A DNA stretch of 64,000 nt from Rotaria socialis (Eukaryota; Rotifera; Eurotatoria; Philodinida; Philodinidae), in NCBI GenBank assembly GCA_905331475.1, contig CAJNYU010004477.1, positions 126,887 through 190,886 on the forward strand, in the 5' to 3' direction. Made by a program: the position numbers and the translations under genes. The notes beneath the pieces were generated by a model. It ran no database searches, had not been told where the DNA came from, and saw nothing but the letters and a program-made list of their open reading frames with translations. Every line of letters begins with the position of its first letter. Positions within the stretch are counted from its first letter, which is position 1. This document shows, piece after piece, positions 24,346 through 35,844 of this stretch.

Positions 24346-25925
24346 AAGGCAGAAGATGTATAAAAGCTTCAAAAACCGAGAAAATGATCAGAAAATAGTC
24401 AGAGAGAGAGAGAAACAGAGAGGAGATGAGAGAGAGAGAAACAGAGAGCAGATGAGAGAGAGAGAGAGAGAGAATAAGAGAAGCAGTAAGTTATTCGGTG
24501 TGTCGATAGGGGAGAGAATAGGTGAGAGAGGGCGACAGACGAGAGCGCACGAGAAGAAAAATGCGCGAAAGTTGAGGCCAAAGGAAAGAGAGAGAAAGAG
24601 AGACGAGTGTAGGCAGAGTCAGTCTTGTCCGTATCTGTTTTTTTTTCGAGTACTTATTATTTTTCATCACGGATCAATGACCAATAAATTATAAAGCATA
24701 TCTACTGCATATATTGTCCGTTTTTTTCACCTATAGATATAAAATTTCTTCAACAGAGAATGTCATACAATGTAAAACAATAAAAATCTATAAAAGAAAA
24801 AATTAAACACGTCAAAATATTTCAAAAAAAAACATTAATAAAATATTTATACATGATGAAGTAGCGTATCAAGACTCCATTCATAATCGTTGTTCATCAA
24901 CGGGTCACATAAATAAGAGTAAAACACATCGGCTACATATCAAGAGGAAATAAAAATTGGTCAAAAAGAAAAAGCACATATCATCAATAGATTTCTTTTC
25001 TTTTTTTTTATACATACAAAGCTAATTGCTCTTGCCTACATACTATACCTTATTGATTTATTAAGAAATAATTCGTCCCAGCATAATTAATATATTCTAA
25101 ATTTAATTTGATTTGATTAATTTCAATGTTAGAATATTGATCTTTGCTAAATCTTACGAGATTAAGCAAAATGCATTTTTTCGTTTTAAAAACTATATAA
25201 TTTATTGCCTACTTTATATTGTAAAAAAAAAGTTATTATAATAGTGAAAATCAATACGGCAAGTATTGACTTACTTTTTTTTATATTCTTTCAACTTACA
25301 AGCTCAAAGCAAGTAATATTACATACATATATATATATATATATATATCGAGTCACGATTATGTCCATTTGAATTTAGTGGTATTGATTATATCTATAGT
25401 GTTCATTATGAATCGATTGCACAATTATATGTACTTTGTTGTGTTCTCTTTACATCAGATAATTAGATAGGAATTCTCAGTTATGCTGTAATATCATACA
25501 TTTATTTAGTTGGTTTAGATGTCAAAATTTCTATTCATAAAACGACTCGAACGTCCTTTTTGATAACGTACTGTCATTTGAGGACAATAGATGATAAAAA
25601 TGAAATTTACCTAAATTATGATTTTTTAACATAATCTTTTTTTCTTCCTTTCTGCAACAACGAGATAGTATCTAGCGGTCGAATATATATTAACTGCAGA
25701 TAAGAATTTATTTAAAAACGGTAAGTTTATTGTATAGTGGTAAAAATTCAGTTAAGCGAAATGCTTTTCTTTTCATTCATTCTTTTTCTTTTCATTATGC
25801 TTAATTTTCTCGTTATCAGTAAGGATGGTTGTTTTTATCTTTTGTAAAGATATGAAAATCTTTGCTTATAAAAAGAGCATAATTTTACTGTCTTCGGTTA
25901 GATTAAAGTCTCTCGTATTTAGACC
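22622..25925. other. 3.3-kb intergenic region with GA-rich tract and microsatellites
   Basis: No gene recognised. It contains the GA-rich segment described separately, a (TA)n run near 25325-25349 and scattered AT-rich sequence. Short open frames (for example 23379-23585) lack ATG starts or any family resemblance. A TCTCGTATTTAG acceptor just before the GM2A paralogue 2 start marks the right edge. Confidence 0.5.
24310..24610. repeat. GA-rich low-complexity tract
   Basis: A pure (GA)n run at about 24312-24342 continues as interrupted GAGAGA/GAGAGG sequence to about 24610. The strand asymmetry keeps a 112-codon frame open on + (rich in Arg and Glu) and a Ser/Leu-rich one on the other strand; both are composition artefacts. 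GA tracts can act as GAGA-factor or nucleosome-depleted sites in animals, but nothing here shows that directly. Confidence 0.7.
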
Positions 25926-26664
25926 ATGGCATTTCGCATTTATTTGCATTGTATATACATTACAATACTTTTCCTATCCATAAGTAACATCAATGGATTT
26001 GAAGAAGTTGCAAGATCCAACTTAGTATGTGTGTTTTGTTTAGTTTTTTAATTTTTTACCTTAATCTTTCAATAGCTTAAGAAACTTAAAAATTTGGGCT
26101 TTTCATGGGCAAACTGTGGCCCAAATACTGATCCAATTCAATTGAAATCTCTTTCTGTTGCTCCTGATCCAATAGTCATACCAGGTATAATCATTGATTT
26201 CTTTAAGATGCACAATTTTTTATGCATACTCATATTTATTTTAAGGAAATGTAACTTTCAGCATAGGCGTTGGTGTTACGTCTGCATTACCTACAGATAT
26301 TTCTGTATGTACACCACTTGTGTAAAATTAGGCATATGTTTTGTTTGATTTTTAGATATCAGTGAATATGGAAAAAAAAGTTGCAGGCTTATATATTAAA
26401 ATACCATGCATCGATAACATAGGTTCATGTAATTATGGTAATCTTTGTGAAGCATGGGCTGAAGTATGTCCTAAATATTTTTCAAAATTTGGTCTTCCAT
26501 GTACTTGTCCAATTCCTGCTGGTGCCTATTCAATACCTACTACAGTTGAATATATAAAAGGCAGTTTACCACCGGAAATCTTGGGAGATTTTCGAATAAG
26601 CGGTGATCTTCGTTCAAGTTCTGATCATCTTGGTTGTATTCAAGTCATGGTTTCTCTTAAGTAA
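25926..26664 (+). CDS. GM2A: GM2 activator-like secreted lipid-binding protein, paralogue 2
   Basis: Four exons with the same intron positions as paralogue 1. Exon 1 encodes a signal peptide (MAFRIYLHCIYITILFLSIS) and a short linker; exon 2 LGFSWANCGPNTDPIQLKSL...PDPIVIPG; exon 3 NVTFSIGVGVTSALPTDIS; exon 4 PCIDNIGSC...FGLPCTCPIPAGAYSI...LGCIQVMVSLK. All eight GM2A-type cysteines are retained. Lysosomal or secreted glycolipid-binding cofactor by family. It converges with ZIP paralogue C, stop codons about 137 bp apart, mirroring paralogue 1/ZIP-A. An acceptor AG lies at 25921-25922. Confidence 0.92.
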
Positions 26665-26801
26665 TAATTTTTAAAATTCATTTTTTTCCTGTGTTTATAT
26701 ACAAAAATTAATTACATTAATATAAAGAAGAGATTTATTTTTTTTCTTAAACTGTACAATAAATATATATGAAAACCATTGAGCAAAATATATGATATAT
26801 A

Positions 26802-28911
26802 TCAATGTGATGATCGAATTAGACTATCTTCAAATAATGCTAATAAAAACATAATCACAATACCAACTATCATTCCAATATTCACAAGAATAAAACATTT
26901 TAAGTCATTTTGACTATCAGCTACTAAAGTTGGTAACTAAAATTAAAATAAAAGTTAGTGGGTACAATTTTTCTTCATTAAAACATACAAGATCAACAAG
27001 TGAAATATAGATAAACATGCCGATAGTAATTGAAAATATCCATTGGCGAATATGATCATTACTTGATAGTGTAACACCAATCAAACATCCAATAAAAGCA
27101 GTTGTTGCAGTAACACAATTCAAAAAAATGGCTCGAGAATGTGAAAATCCTGATCGTATTAAAATAGCATAATCACCTAATTAAGAAAAAGAGATAGTTC
27201 ATTAAAATTGTACTTCAAAAAACGAAACATTTTAGTTTCGCACCAAATTCATGCGGTAATTCATGCAAGCCAATAGTAAATGTTGTTGTTATACCTAAAA
27301 TAAAGTCTTGACTAAATGCTGCGCCTATGGCAAGACCATCAGCAAAATTATGTATAGTATCACCAACTAATACCAACCAACCAATTGTAGTAGTCTCTAA
27401 AATAAATAAAAGCAAGCACACATTAAACTCAATAAATTTCGCCGAAATAAATCAGCCTCGTTTTTACCTATTGATTTTTCAATACATGCGTCGGTATTCT
27501 TCGATTCACTGCTATCATTGAACTCGTGTATAACAACGGCAGGTACTGGTTTATATCGATTCGTTTTCGATGAATATTTTTTAAAACCATGAGAAACTAT
27601 TGAACTTTTCGGCAAGTTATCATGTAACTGAACACATGAGGCACATGCATTCGGGTTGCTCTTATTAGTTTCGTTGAGTTGATTTGCAATTGATTTTCTA
27701 TTGAGTTCATCTGGTATGTTTTGATGAGAACTATGATGCATCTGTGTATGCAAACGATGGCTGTTCTCCAATTTGGTGTCAATTTTAATTGCTGTAACCT
27801 CCAAATTTTCTTCATTTCCTAGTAATTGTTTAGGATTAATCAGTGATGTATGACTATGAGAAACTATATCCTAAAAGAAAATATTCGATAAATCTCAAAA
27901 TTATATATTTTAAAAACATACAACAGGTTTATATTGCGAATGCGAACAACAATGAAGAAAAGTTTCCAATAAATAAAAACTATAAAAAACTATAAGAGAT
28001 GAATTATTAGACCTACTATTCATAAGTAATATAGAGTCTGGTATCCTAATTCTGCCGGGAAAAAAGTGGCTCTCAGCGTTTCATTCACAAGCGCAGATAC
28101 CTTCTCTTTTGAATGGAATGCTGAGAGTCATTTTTTCTCCCGCCGGCAGAATTAGGACACCAGACTCTACATACTCGATACGCTTAATAACATTTTCCAT
28201 GTATAATCAGGTATGGAAACGATACTATGTGTTTGTTCATCATGTCTACTATGATTATGAACACCAAGTGCCTATTTATAATTAATACAAAAATTTCTCT
28301 GCGTATAAAGAATTTTTTACATTAAAATATACAGACGAAAGGAATTAAATGAAACATTGTATCACCAAACAGCGTCCCGATAGCCAGCGCAGTAAATAGG
28401 TTAACAACATATTTAAACGATAAACTATATAGAAGAGGAAGAGCGAGTAGACCAAGAACCGATAAAATTGATATGATAAACACGGCTAAAAATGCATAGC
28501 CATAACCTGAAATAAAAATAAGTTCAAAGAAAAAACGAAAACACAATTTTAGAGTAGACCTACGTTCAGCTGTGGTCAATAGTTTACGTCGAGTAGAATC
28601 AATTGAAAAGCTAGGACAAGATTTATCAAGAATTTTTTCAATAAAATGTTTATCACATTCAGTAATAAATTCGTTTCCGAAAACTGATTTTGATTCAAAT
28701 ACTAGATTTGTATCAGTAGAAGAACAGATTGAGTAGGAAATATTGGATAATAAACACTAAAAAATCTTGTAAAATAAAATCTTTTCTTCTTTAAATCATA
28801 TAGATTATTTACCGATTCAGATCGATTAATCGTAATATACAATGTCAATTGAAATAAACAAGGCAATAAATTGAAGGAAAAAATCAAACGATCAACTGAT
28901 AGAAACTGCAT
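26802..28911 (-). CDS. ZIP zinc transporter, LIV-1 type, paralogue C
   Basis: N-terminus [26 protein letters not shown] (signal or anchor). Then a short ectodomain with [16 protein letters not shown] segments [23 protein letters not shown] and [14 protein letters not shown]; His-containing [14 protein letters not shown]3 [13 protein letters not shown]. The cytoplasmic loop is much less His-rich than in A and B ([12 protein letters not shown]). Zinc-site helices are intact: [14 protein letters not shown] and [12 protein letters not shown]-terminus [14 protein letters not shown]. One intron carries a palindromic MITE (28034-28167). The reduced His loop suggests altered zinc sensing relative to A and B (inference). 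Confidence 0.9.
28034..28167. mobile_element. 134-bp palindromic MITE in a ZIP-C intron
   Basis: Left arm GAGTCTGGTATCCTAATTCT and right arm (reverse complement GAGTCTGGTGTCCTAATTCT) start inverted repeats of about 55 bp each with few mismatches and a short loop. TA dinucleotides flank both ends (28032-28033, 28168-28169), the Tc1/mariner-type target duplication. It makes up most of the roughly 195-bp intron and leaves the splice sites intact. Confidence 0.8.
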
Positions 28912-31671
28912 ATCTAGAAAAAAAACAAAAATACTTTGAGTTCCATTGGACTACTTTATAGCTATAGAAACCATTTATTTTTAACTAAGTGTTCATATCG
29001 GATTCAACCAAGAGGCATACTTTTATAATCCAATATGCTTCCGTTCACGAGTAATACCATAAGTATGTAGACAAACAATTAAAACAGCAGCATTATATAT
29101 TGAAAACTCACATCAATCTACGATTTTATCCGACGTACAAGTAGCTGTATATATATATATATATAATTTTAAATCCTAGAATAACAAATGATACTTAATA
29201 ATAAGATAAAATCATCTGATTCACATCGAGTATAAATCACGTAATAAGAAAAAAGAAGTAAAAAAAACAAATTTGCATGTGTTATCACCAGAGAAAAACA
29301 AAAAAAACAGCCGAGACTTTATTGATCATATGTAAAAATAGAAACTAAAAACGCAAAAGGAAACCTTCAAAATAAAATAATCACTTTAAACAACACATAT
29401 TCAACAGTAACAGAAAAAATCGAGTGCGAGACGACGAAAGAAAACATTCTTCTATAGAATTTACGCATCACGATCCTTTAAAAGAAATACTCTCTAAAAG
29501 CAGAGCAAACCTACTTATTCAACCATATTTAATATATTATTCACATTGCAATTCATGATGAAGTATTAATATAAAAGTTTTGGTTTATCATTTGAAAATC
29601 AATAGGACATGTTTCATAGAAATAAAAATACCAATAATCTTGTGACACACTAGTTGATCTCAATTTGAAAGATTCCCATGCCTTCATTTGTTTCTGCAAC
29701 ATATTTGAAATGTCATTGACAAGAGACTTGCTACTTTTTTTTTTAGAAAGCATCATTTTCTTCGATCTAATCCTTCCGACTTCTGTATATTGTAAAGAGT
29801 TCTGAACATTATTCATATATCACACAATGTTGAGCAATATCTCTGCATATTTTATCAAAAGAAAGCATTCTTTATGGTTCAACATATTTTAATAAACGAA
29901 ACAGAAAATATTTGTTGAGTTGAGCATCGTTCGAATATTGTACATTGTTATTTTATTCTGTAAAACTTCAAAAAATGTGCTCACATCCTTTCAACATAAA
30001 ATACAGAGAAAGAAAAATTTTTCGGGTTTGCTGTTTTCAAATTTTTTCTCTTCAACTTAACAGATATCTATATGTTTGTCTCATAAGATGGATGACGTAT
30101 CAGATTCTTGTTATAAATAAGTGTTCGCTTCTTTGTTCTACGCTATTCACGGTCAGGCACGTATTCACGCTCCGTCTATATCCACATATACGTACCATCC
30201 TACGTCAAAATGCCATTACCAAATCTGTATATTCTGAGTCCTATATCTTTCTCATCATTTCCAGCCGTATTATCACTCAGCAGAAGAAGAATAACAACAA
30301 CAGAACTAAGCACTAGTTACGCCATAGAATGTCTGGCTCTGAGGTTTGATTTAATAAAACCAAAAATAATACGGTAAGGGCTCTTAATATGCAGTTTTCA
30401 ACTTTTACTACAAACAGAAAAATCTTAATTAATTAGCATCATTATCCATAAAAATTTCTCTTTCATATTTACTGTTAGAATTAACTACTTATGTCATAAT
30501 ATTTTATGTTTTCTTTACCAGATAGAGTTATTAACACTAATGTCATCCTTTTTTTCATCATACTGTCATAAAATGATGTTTATCTGCAGCTGTTTCCTTT
30601 TCTTCTTATAATATAGACAATTAACTATTGTTTGCATTTTATTAAAACTTCATGATTCTCCTATATTGATTAATTGATATGGTTCACCCTTTGTTTGCTC
30701 TTGGCATTAATCGTTTGAAAACATAATGCAATAAATTGCTCGTCCGTTTGTTCTTCTAGTTATATAACTAATTCATTGAATTTAAACAAAATAGGATTTG
30801 AAAGATTACTTTTCGTTCATGCATCCGTTACACTGCAATCGAAAATGATTTCATTAACTAAATATGATCTACAGCAAATTCATTTTCACGTGCATTACAA
30901 GTATTAGGTTTCACATTATTGTTTAAATGTCCTGTATATTTATATACTCTTCTGTATATTTATATACTCTTTCATATTCTTCTTATCCTATCCGTTCGTA
31001 ACAATCAACTGAATATGCATAAGCGAAGAGCGCACGCGGATGCCACTCATATGCGCCCTGTATATCTGTACATTATGAATCACCATTGGTCGATAGAGGC
31101 CTGATCATTTCAATGCACGATTACTAAAGCAGCATAGTGAGAAGGACGATATAACAAGAAAGAGTTGAATTCAAAACGTGCACTCTCCCTGTACCCGTAT
31201 AGAACACCTCTTTTCTCTCCGAGTATATAGTTCGAATGACAATACACAGAATGAGTCGCCGGTCACTTGATCCTGTTCTCCTCGTGATTTCTTTTTATAT
31301 TAAAAAAAAGATTGGTTGATATGTGCATGTGTATACACACATATATAATAAACATGTTTTTCTCCCTGTAGAGAGAGAGAGAGAGAGGAATGAATGATGA
31401 CCACATGGCAGACACGGCGCCGTCTATCTTTTCTGTGTACATAGAGTGAGAAAGGAAGGAGAAGAGGACGATAAAAAAATTCACTGCTGACCTATCTCAA
31501 CCATCAACTAACTCTTTCTTCCTATGTTGGCTTACTCTATTCGTTCATTGTTCCATCTCTTTTTTGCCATAGTCGTTCTTTGTCTTTCATTATTTTATAA
31601 AATCTGACTATTTTTTTTGAATGAATATAATTCCTTAAAATTGATTAATTAAGCGTTTTGGTATTTTTTAG
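28912..31671. other. 2.8-kb intergenic region
   Basis: No gene recognised. It contains a (TA)n run near 29147-29164, a 20-bp direct tandem (CTGTATATTTATATACTCTT, twice, about 30931-30970) and a short GA run near 31372-31387. An 87-codon ATG frame on the minus strand at 29553-29816 has no recognisable domain and is left uncalled. The acceptor before innexin 1 ends at 31671. Confidence 0.5.
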
Positions 31672-33180
31672 ATGTCACTCTATTTAATTACCGAGGCATT
31701 TCGTAAACTCGGTTCACCAGATATAAAAAATGACGATTTCTATGATCGATTAAGTCGCAAATACTCATTTATATTACTTGGTGTATCATTTTTAATTATT
31801 AGTACATCAACATTTGTTGGTCAACCGATTAATTGTTATACACAAAATATTCCAAGCAGTTATGTTAGCTATATTAATTCGGTTTGTTGGATTGAATCCT
31901 CATATTATCTACCAATGGATCAACCTTTACCAACACGTAATGAAAAAGATCCATTTAAAATGTATTTTAGAAAAAATATTATTGATTAATACAAATTAAT
32001 TTTGTTTTATCTTTTAGTCTTTATTATCAATGGATTCCATTTATATTGTTGACTATGATGTTTTTCTTCTATATACCTGGTTTTCTTTGGCGAAATCTTA
32101 ATAAATCATGTGGTATTAATACAAAAATGATTACAAAAATGGTTTCTGATTTGGATCAATTGGATAGTGAAAAAAGAGAAAAAGCTATACGAACCTTAGC
32201 AAAACATATAGACAGAGCATTAGCTTATCATCGAGATTACGATCATGGACTTATGTACGTTGTATTATTTTTCGAACGATGAAATCTATCTATTTATTCT
32301 ATATCATTTTATTAGGTATAATTTTTGTCGACGTTTTGGATTTGTTCCATGCACATTAATAGGTAGACATTCGGGCTATAAATTAGTGTATACATATATT
32401 TTTGTTAAACTACTCTATATTGGAAATGCTATCGGTCAACTTTTGTGTTTAAATTTATTCATGGGTGATGGCTTTACTTTTTACGGCATTAAAATGATTC
32501 AACGTTGGCTCAATGGTCTTCCATTATCTGATGAGCAACGTTTTCCACGTATATCTATATGTGAAATATCTATTCGAGCACTCGGTGATAATATTCAACG
32601 ATATAATGTTCAATGTCTTCTACCAATTAATATCTATAATGAAAAGGTAAAAGGATCTATTTAGATTTAGATGTTTTCTATCAAGGAAAGTTTTTCATTT
32701 TAGGTCTTTTTAGTCATTTGGTGTTGGCTTGTATTTGTTGCTATAGCTTCAATTTATGGATTATTTAAATGGTTCTTTTACTTGTCATCATGCGCTCGAA
32801 TTAATTTCATTCGTAGATTTTTAAAAGCAAATGATGTTCCGTATTGTTACAGATCATCTTCATCAATGGGCACTGATTCAAATGGTGATCAAGTACCTAT
32901 TAAACGTCTTGCAGAATTTGTTAATAGTTATTGTCGACAAGATGGTATATTATTGTTACGTATTATCAAGAAAAATACAAATAATGTTATTGCCGGCGAA
33001 GTTGTTTGTGCATTATGGGATAATTGGAAAATAATGCCTAAAATTCGTTCAAAAGCATCACCTGAATCGGATAATGGCGGTCAAATAATTGGTTTAGGTG
33101 TTAAAGGTTCGATGAAACAGAATGGTGCTGGTGAAGGAATTGAAAAATTATTACCGCCTATGTCAGGCATATTGTCGTAA
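31672..33180 (+). CDS. Innexin gap-junction protein, tandem copy 1
   Basis: Four exons; exon 1 ends at 31961 and exon 2 starts at 32018, giving the innexin signature ILYYQWIPF. Four TM segments: SFILLGVSFLIISTSTFVG, IPFILLTMMFFFYIPGFLW, YTYIFVKLLYIGNAIGQLL and FLVIWCWLVFVAIASIYGLF. Two cysteines lie in each extracellular loop (CYTQ...VCWIESSYYLP and CEISIRALGDNIQRYNVQCLLPIN). Forms intercellular channels or hemichannels in invertebrates. The C-terminal tail is Gly/Lys-rich. The ATG abuts an acceptor AG (31670-31671). It is followed about 500 bp downstream by a homologous gene on the same strand. Confidence 0.95.
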
Positions 33181-33679
33181 ATAATTGGGAAAAAAACATT
33201 AAGTTAAACTAGAAACTAGATATACACGTTTAGAGAAACAGGATGATATTGCTGTTTTTTTTTTTTCATTGTTGTATTTTTTTCTGCTTTGGTTTTGATT
33301 GTGTAAGCTGAATTGATCAGAACTTGATATATTCCTATTTGAATTATCATCATTATTATATGTTTCTACGCTTTTCTGTTCTTTTTTCTTTCATTTCGTC
33401 TATGTAGTAGTAATAATAAAACATATGTGAAAAATGTTAATGAATGAACTCGAAGAAGAAAATTCTTGTCAATTGAATATAGTTAGTTTTTAATTCTTTT
33501 GTTAAATGATCTTATGGGAGGTAAACAAAATAAATATACACGCGTTACTGTAAATAGAAAAGAAAAGAAAGGAAACGACTAACCATGTGATTGAACAGTA
33601 GATAGCTAGTAGTTTGTTACTTATCATTTCGTCACCTCACAACAAATTCGACGATCGATAGAAGAGCTTACTCTTCAAA
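33181..33679. other. Spacer between tandem innexins
   Basis: AT-rich 3'UTR and leader sequence with poly-T tracts. The acceptor signal before the second innexin start is weak, unlike most genes here. No gene or repeat seen. Confidence 0.5.
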
Positions 33680-35234
33680 ATGCTTTATCCTGTTGTTCAG
33701 GCATTTAGTGAACTTGGTTTACCAAGACTAAGAAATGATGATTTCTTTGATCAAATTAGTCGACGATATTCCATAATCATCTTAGGTACATTATTTATCA
33801 TTGTTACAACATCAAATTTGGTTGGTAATCCAATATATTGTTACACACAAATGGTCGACATTCAATATAAAATCGATTATGTCAATTGGGTTTGTTGGAT
33901 AAGTTCATCTTATTATTTACCATTTGATAAAGCACTTCCAAATCGAAATCAATCACCACCTGAAAAAATGTTTGTAAAAATAAAATGAAAGATTTTCTTT
34001 TATTCGTATTATTTGTTTTAGTTCATATTATCAATGGGTACCATTTATTCTTTTTTTCATGATGATGCTTTTCTATATACCTGGTTTTCTATGGCGAAAA
34101 ATGAATCGAAATTGTGGTCTTGATACAAAGGTGATCACAAGTATATTAGCAGATATCGATCCAATCGATACTGAAAATCGAAAAGATTCTATAGATTTAT
34201 TAGTTAAACATATTGATAGAGCATTGACTTACCATCGTGATTATTATCATGGATTTATGTAAGTATAGATCAATGCTGTTTTTCTGATAGAACTTTTCGT
34301 CTAATATTGTTAGGTTTAGTACGTGGAAACGTTATTCATGGTTATTTTGCTGTAGTTTGGGTAAAAAATCAGGAAATTACTTAGCTTGTGGTTATATTAT
34401 TGTTAAATTACTTTATATTGCAAATGCTATTGGTCAAATTTTCCTTCTAAATATTTTTTTGGGAAATCAATTTCATCTTTATGGTTTTGAGGTTCTAAAA
34501 AAATGGTTTTATGGTCAGCCAATAGAAGTCGCTGAAAAATTTCCACGTATAACTATGTGTCGATTGACTATTCGGACACTTGGCGATAATATTCAACCAT
34601 ATGATGTTCAATGTCTTCTTCCAATTAACATATTTAATGAAAAGGTAGAAGAATAGGTTTTTTTTTTGTTTTGATAATAAATACAATCGATGAATTGTTT
34701 TATTATTTTCTAGATTTTTTTAATTATTTGGTTTTGGCTTGCATTTGTTTTTCTTGCTTCAATTTTCGGTCTTGTTAAATGGTTTCATTATTTTACTCTA
34801 AGCTCACGTAAAAACTTTATTCGTTGTTTTCTTCAAGCAAATCGAATCAATTATTTTTCGGAGAACACAACAAGTTTTGATATTGAAATGGTTCGAACTT
34901 TTGTTGATCGATATTGTCGACAAGATGGGATTTTATTGTAAGATTACATTTACATGTGAATATCGTTTTATTTTTCTCATTATTTTTCAGATTACGTATT
35001 GTTGATGCAAATATTAATCATGTTCTTGTGGGTGAACTTGTTTGTTCACTTTGGGATCACTGGCATATGCAACGAAAAATTCGTATTGATGCTCTATCGC
35101 AACATTCTGACGATTATAAAACTAAATTACTTGATGAACATGATAATTACCATTCAGGTTTAATTCCTTTGACAGAACCAATATCGATTATTCATGATGA
35201 TCGCTATGTAGCCTTCCCAACTCATATTGTATAA
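33680..35234 (+). CDS. Innexin gap-junction protein, tandem copy 2
   Basis: Five exons. N-terminus MLYPVVQAFSELGLPRLRNDDFFDQISRRYS aligns with copy 1. Signature YYQWVPFILFF, then FYIPGFLWRKMNRNCG. TM3 GYIIVKLLYIANAIGQIF and TM4 IFLIIWFWLAFVFLASIFGL. The paired loop cysteines (CYTQ...VCW; CRLTIRTLGDNIQPYDVQC) are intact. It has an extra intron near 34938-34990 within the C-terminal cytoplasmic region that copy 1 lacks. The C-tails diverge completely. Likely a tandem duplicate able to form hetero-oligomeric channels (inference). Confidence 0.95.
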
Positions 35235-35844
35235 CATACAAAAGCTATAAAGATTTTGTATAGTTTTTCTAGTTCGTATTTTTTTTGTCTTTTGTGACGT
35301 AGAAATTAGTTTATTTTTCTTGTTGTTTTAGCTACTTTTGAAAAGAAAATTAGTAAAAACTGATTTTTGTTGCAAATCATCTTACCACATTTTATTTCAG
35401 ACGCTTTCGTCTAGACTAATGAAGGAGAAAAAGAAACTATTTAAATTTCAACAAAGATACTTCGTCGTTTAGAATTTTCGGAGTTGGATAAACGATCTGA
35501 TTGTTTTGATATAAACTATTATTCGACTATATTTATCTAATGCGAAGTAATTTTCGTTTCAATAAATATAGTATTCGAGTGCTGAAGCATAAGAATATTT
35601 TAAAGGCTTAAAAATTTAATCTGTGTCGAAAATATCTGTTGCAATATAATTCACTAAAGAAGATTAAATTATTGAAACAACAGAAATGTGAATTGGTAGC
35701 TTAAATCCGTGTATCTCTCTCCTTAACAATCTAAGCTTCTTTCATAGGGTAATATTTATTGAACTCTATCACCTATGTAAAAACAAATAAACAACGAAGA
35801 ATTGTAAATCTTTTAGTTCTTTTAAACACAATAATTCCTCCACT
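35235..35844. other. Intergenic, nothing recognised
   Basis: AT-rich downstream sequence of innexin 2. No gene or clear repeat seen before the transposon-like end at 35845. Confidence 0.5.

Noticed and set aside
24356..24694. 112-codon open frame rich in Arg and Glu
   Set aside because: It is generated by the GA-rich tract, with no complex sequence or domain; the opposite strand is equally open.
29553..29816. 87-codon minus-strand ATG frame
   Set aside because: No family resemblance, AT-driven composition (Lys, Asn, Tyr) and no neighbouring exons that extend it.
29945..30316. 123-codon plus-strand frame
   Set aside because: Non-ATG start and a residue mix typical of random AT-rich sequence.
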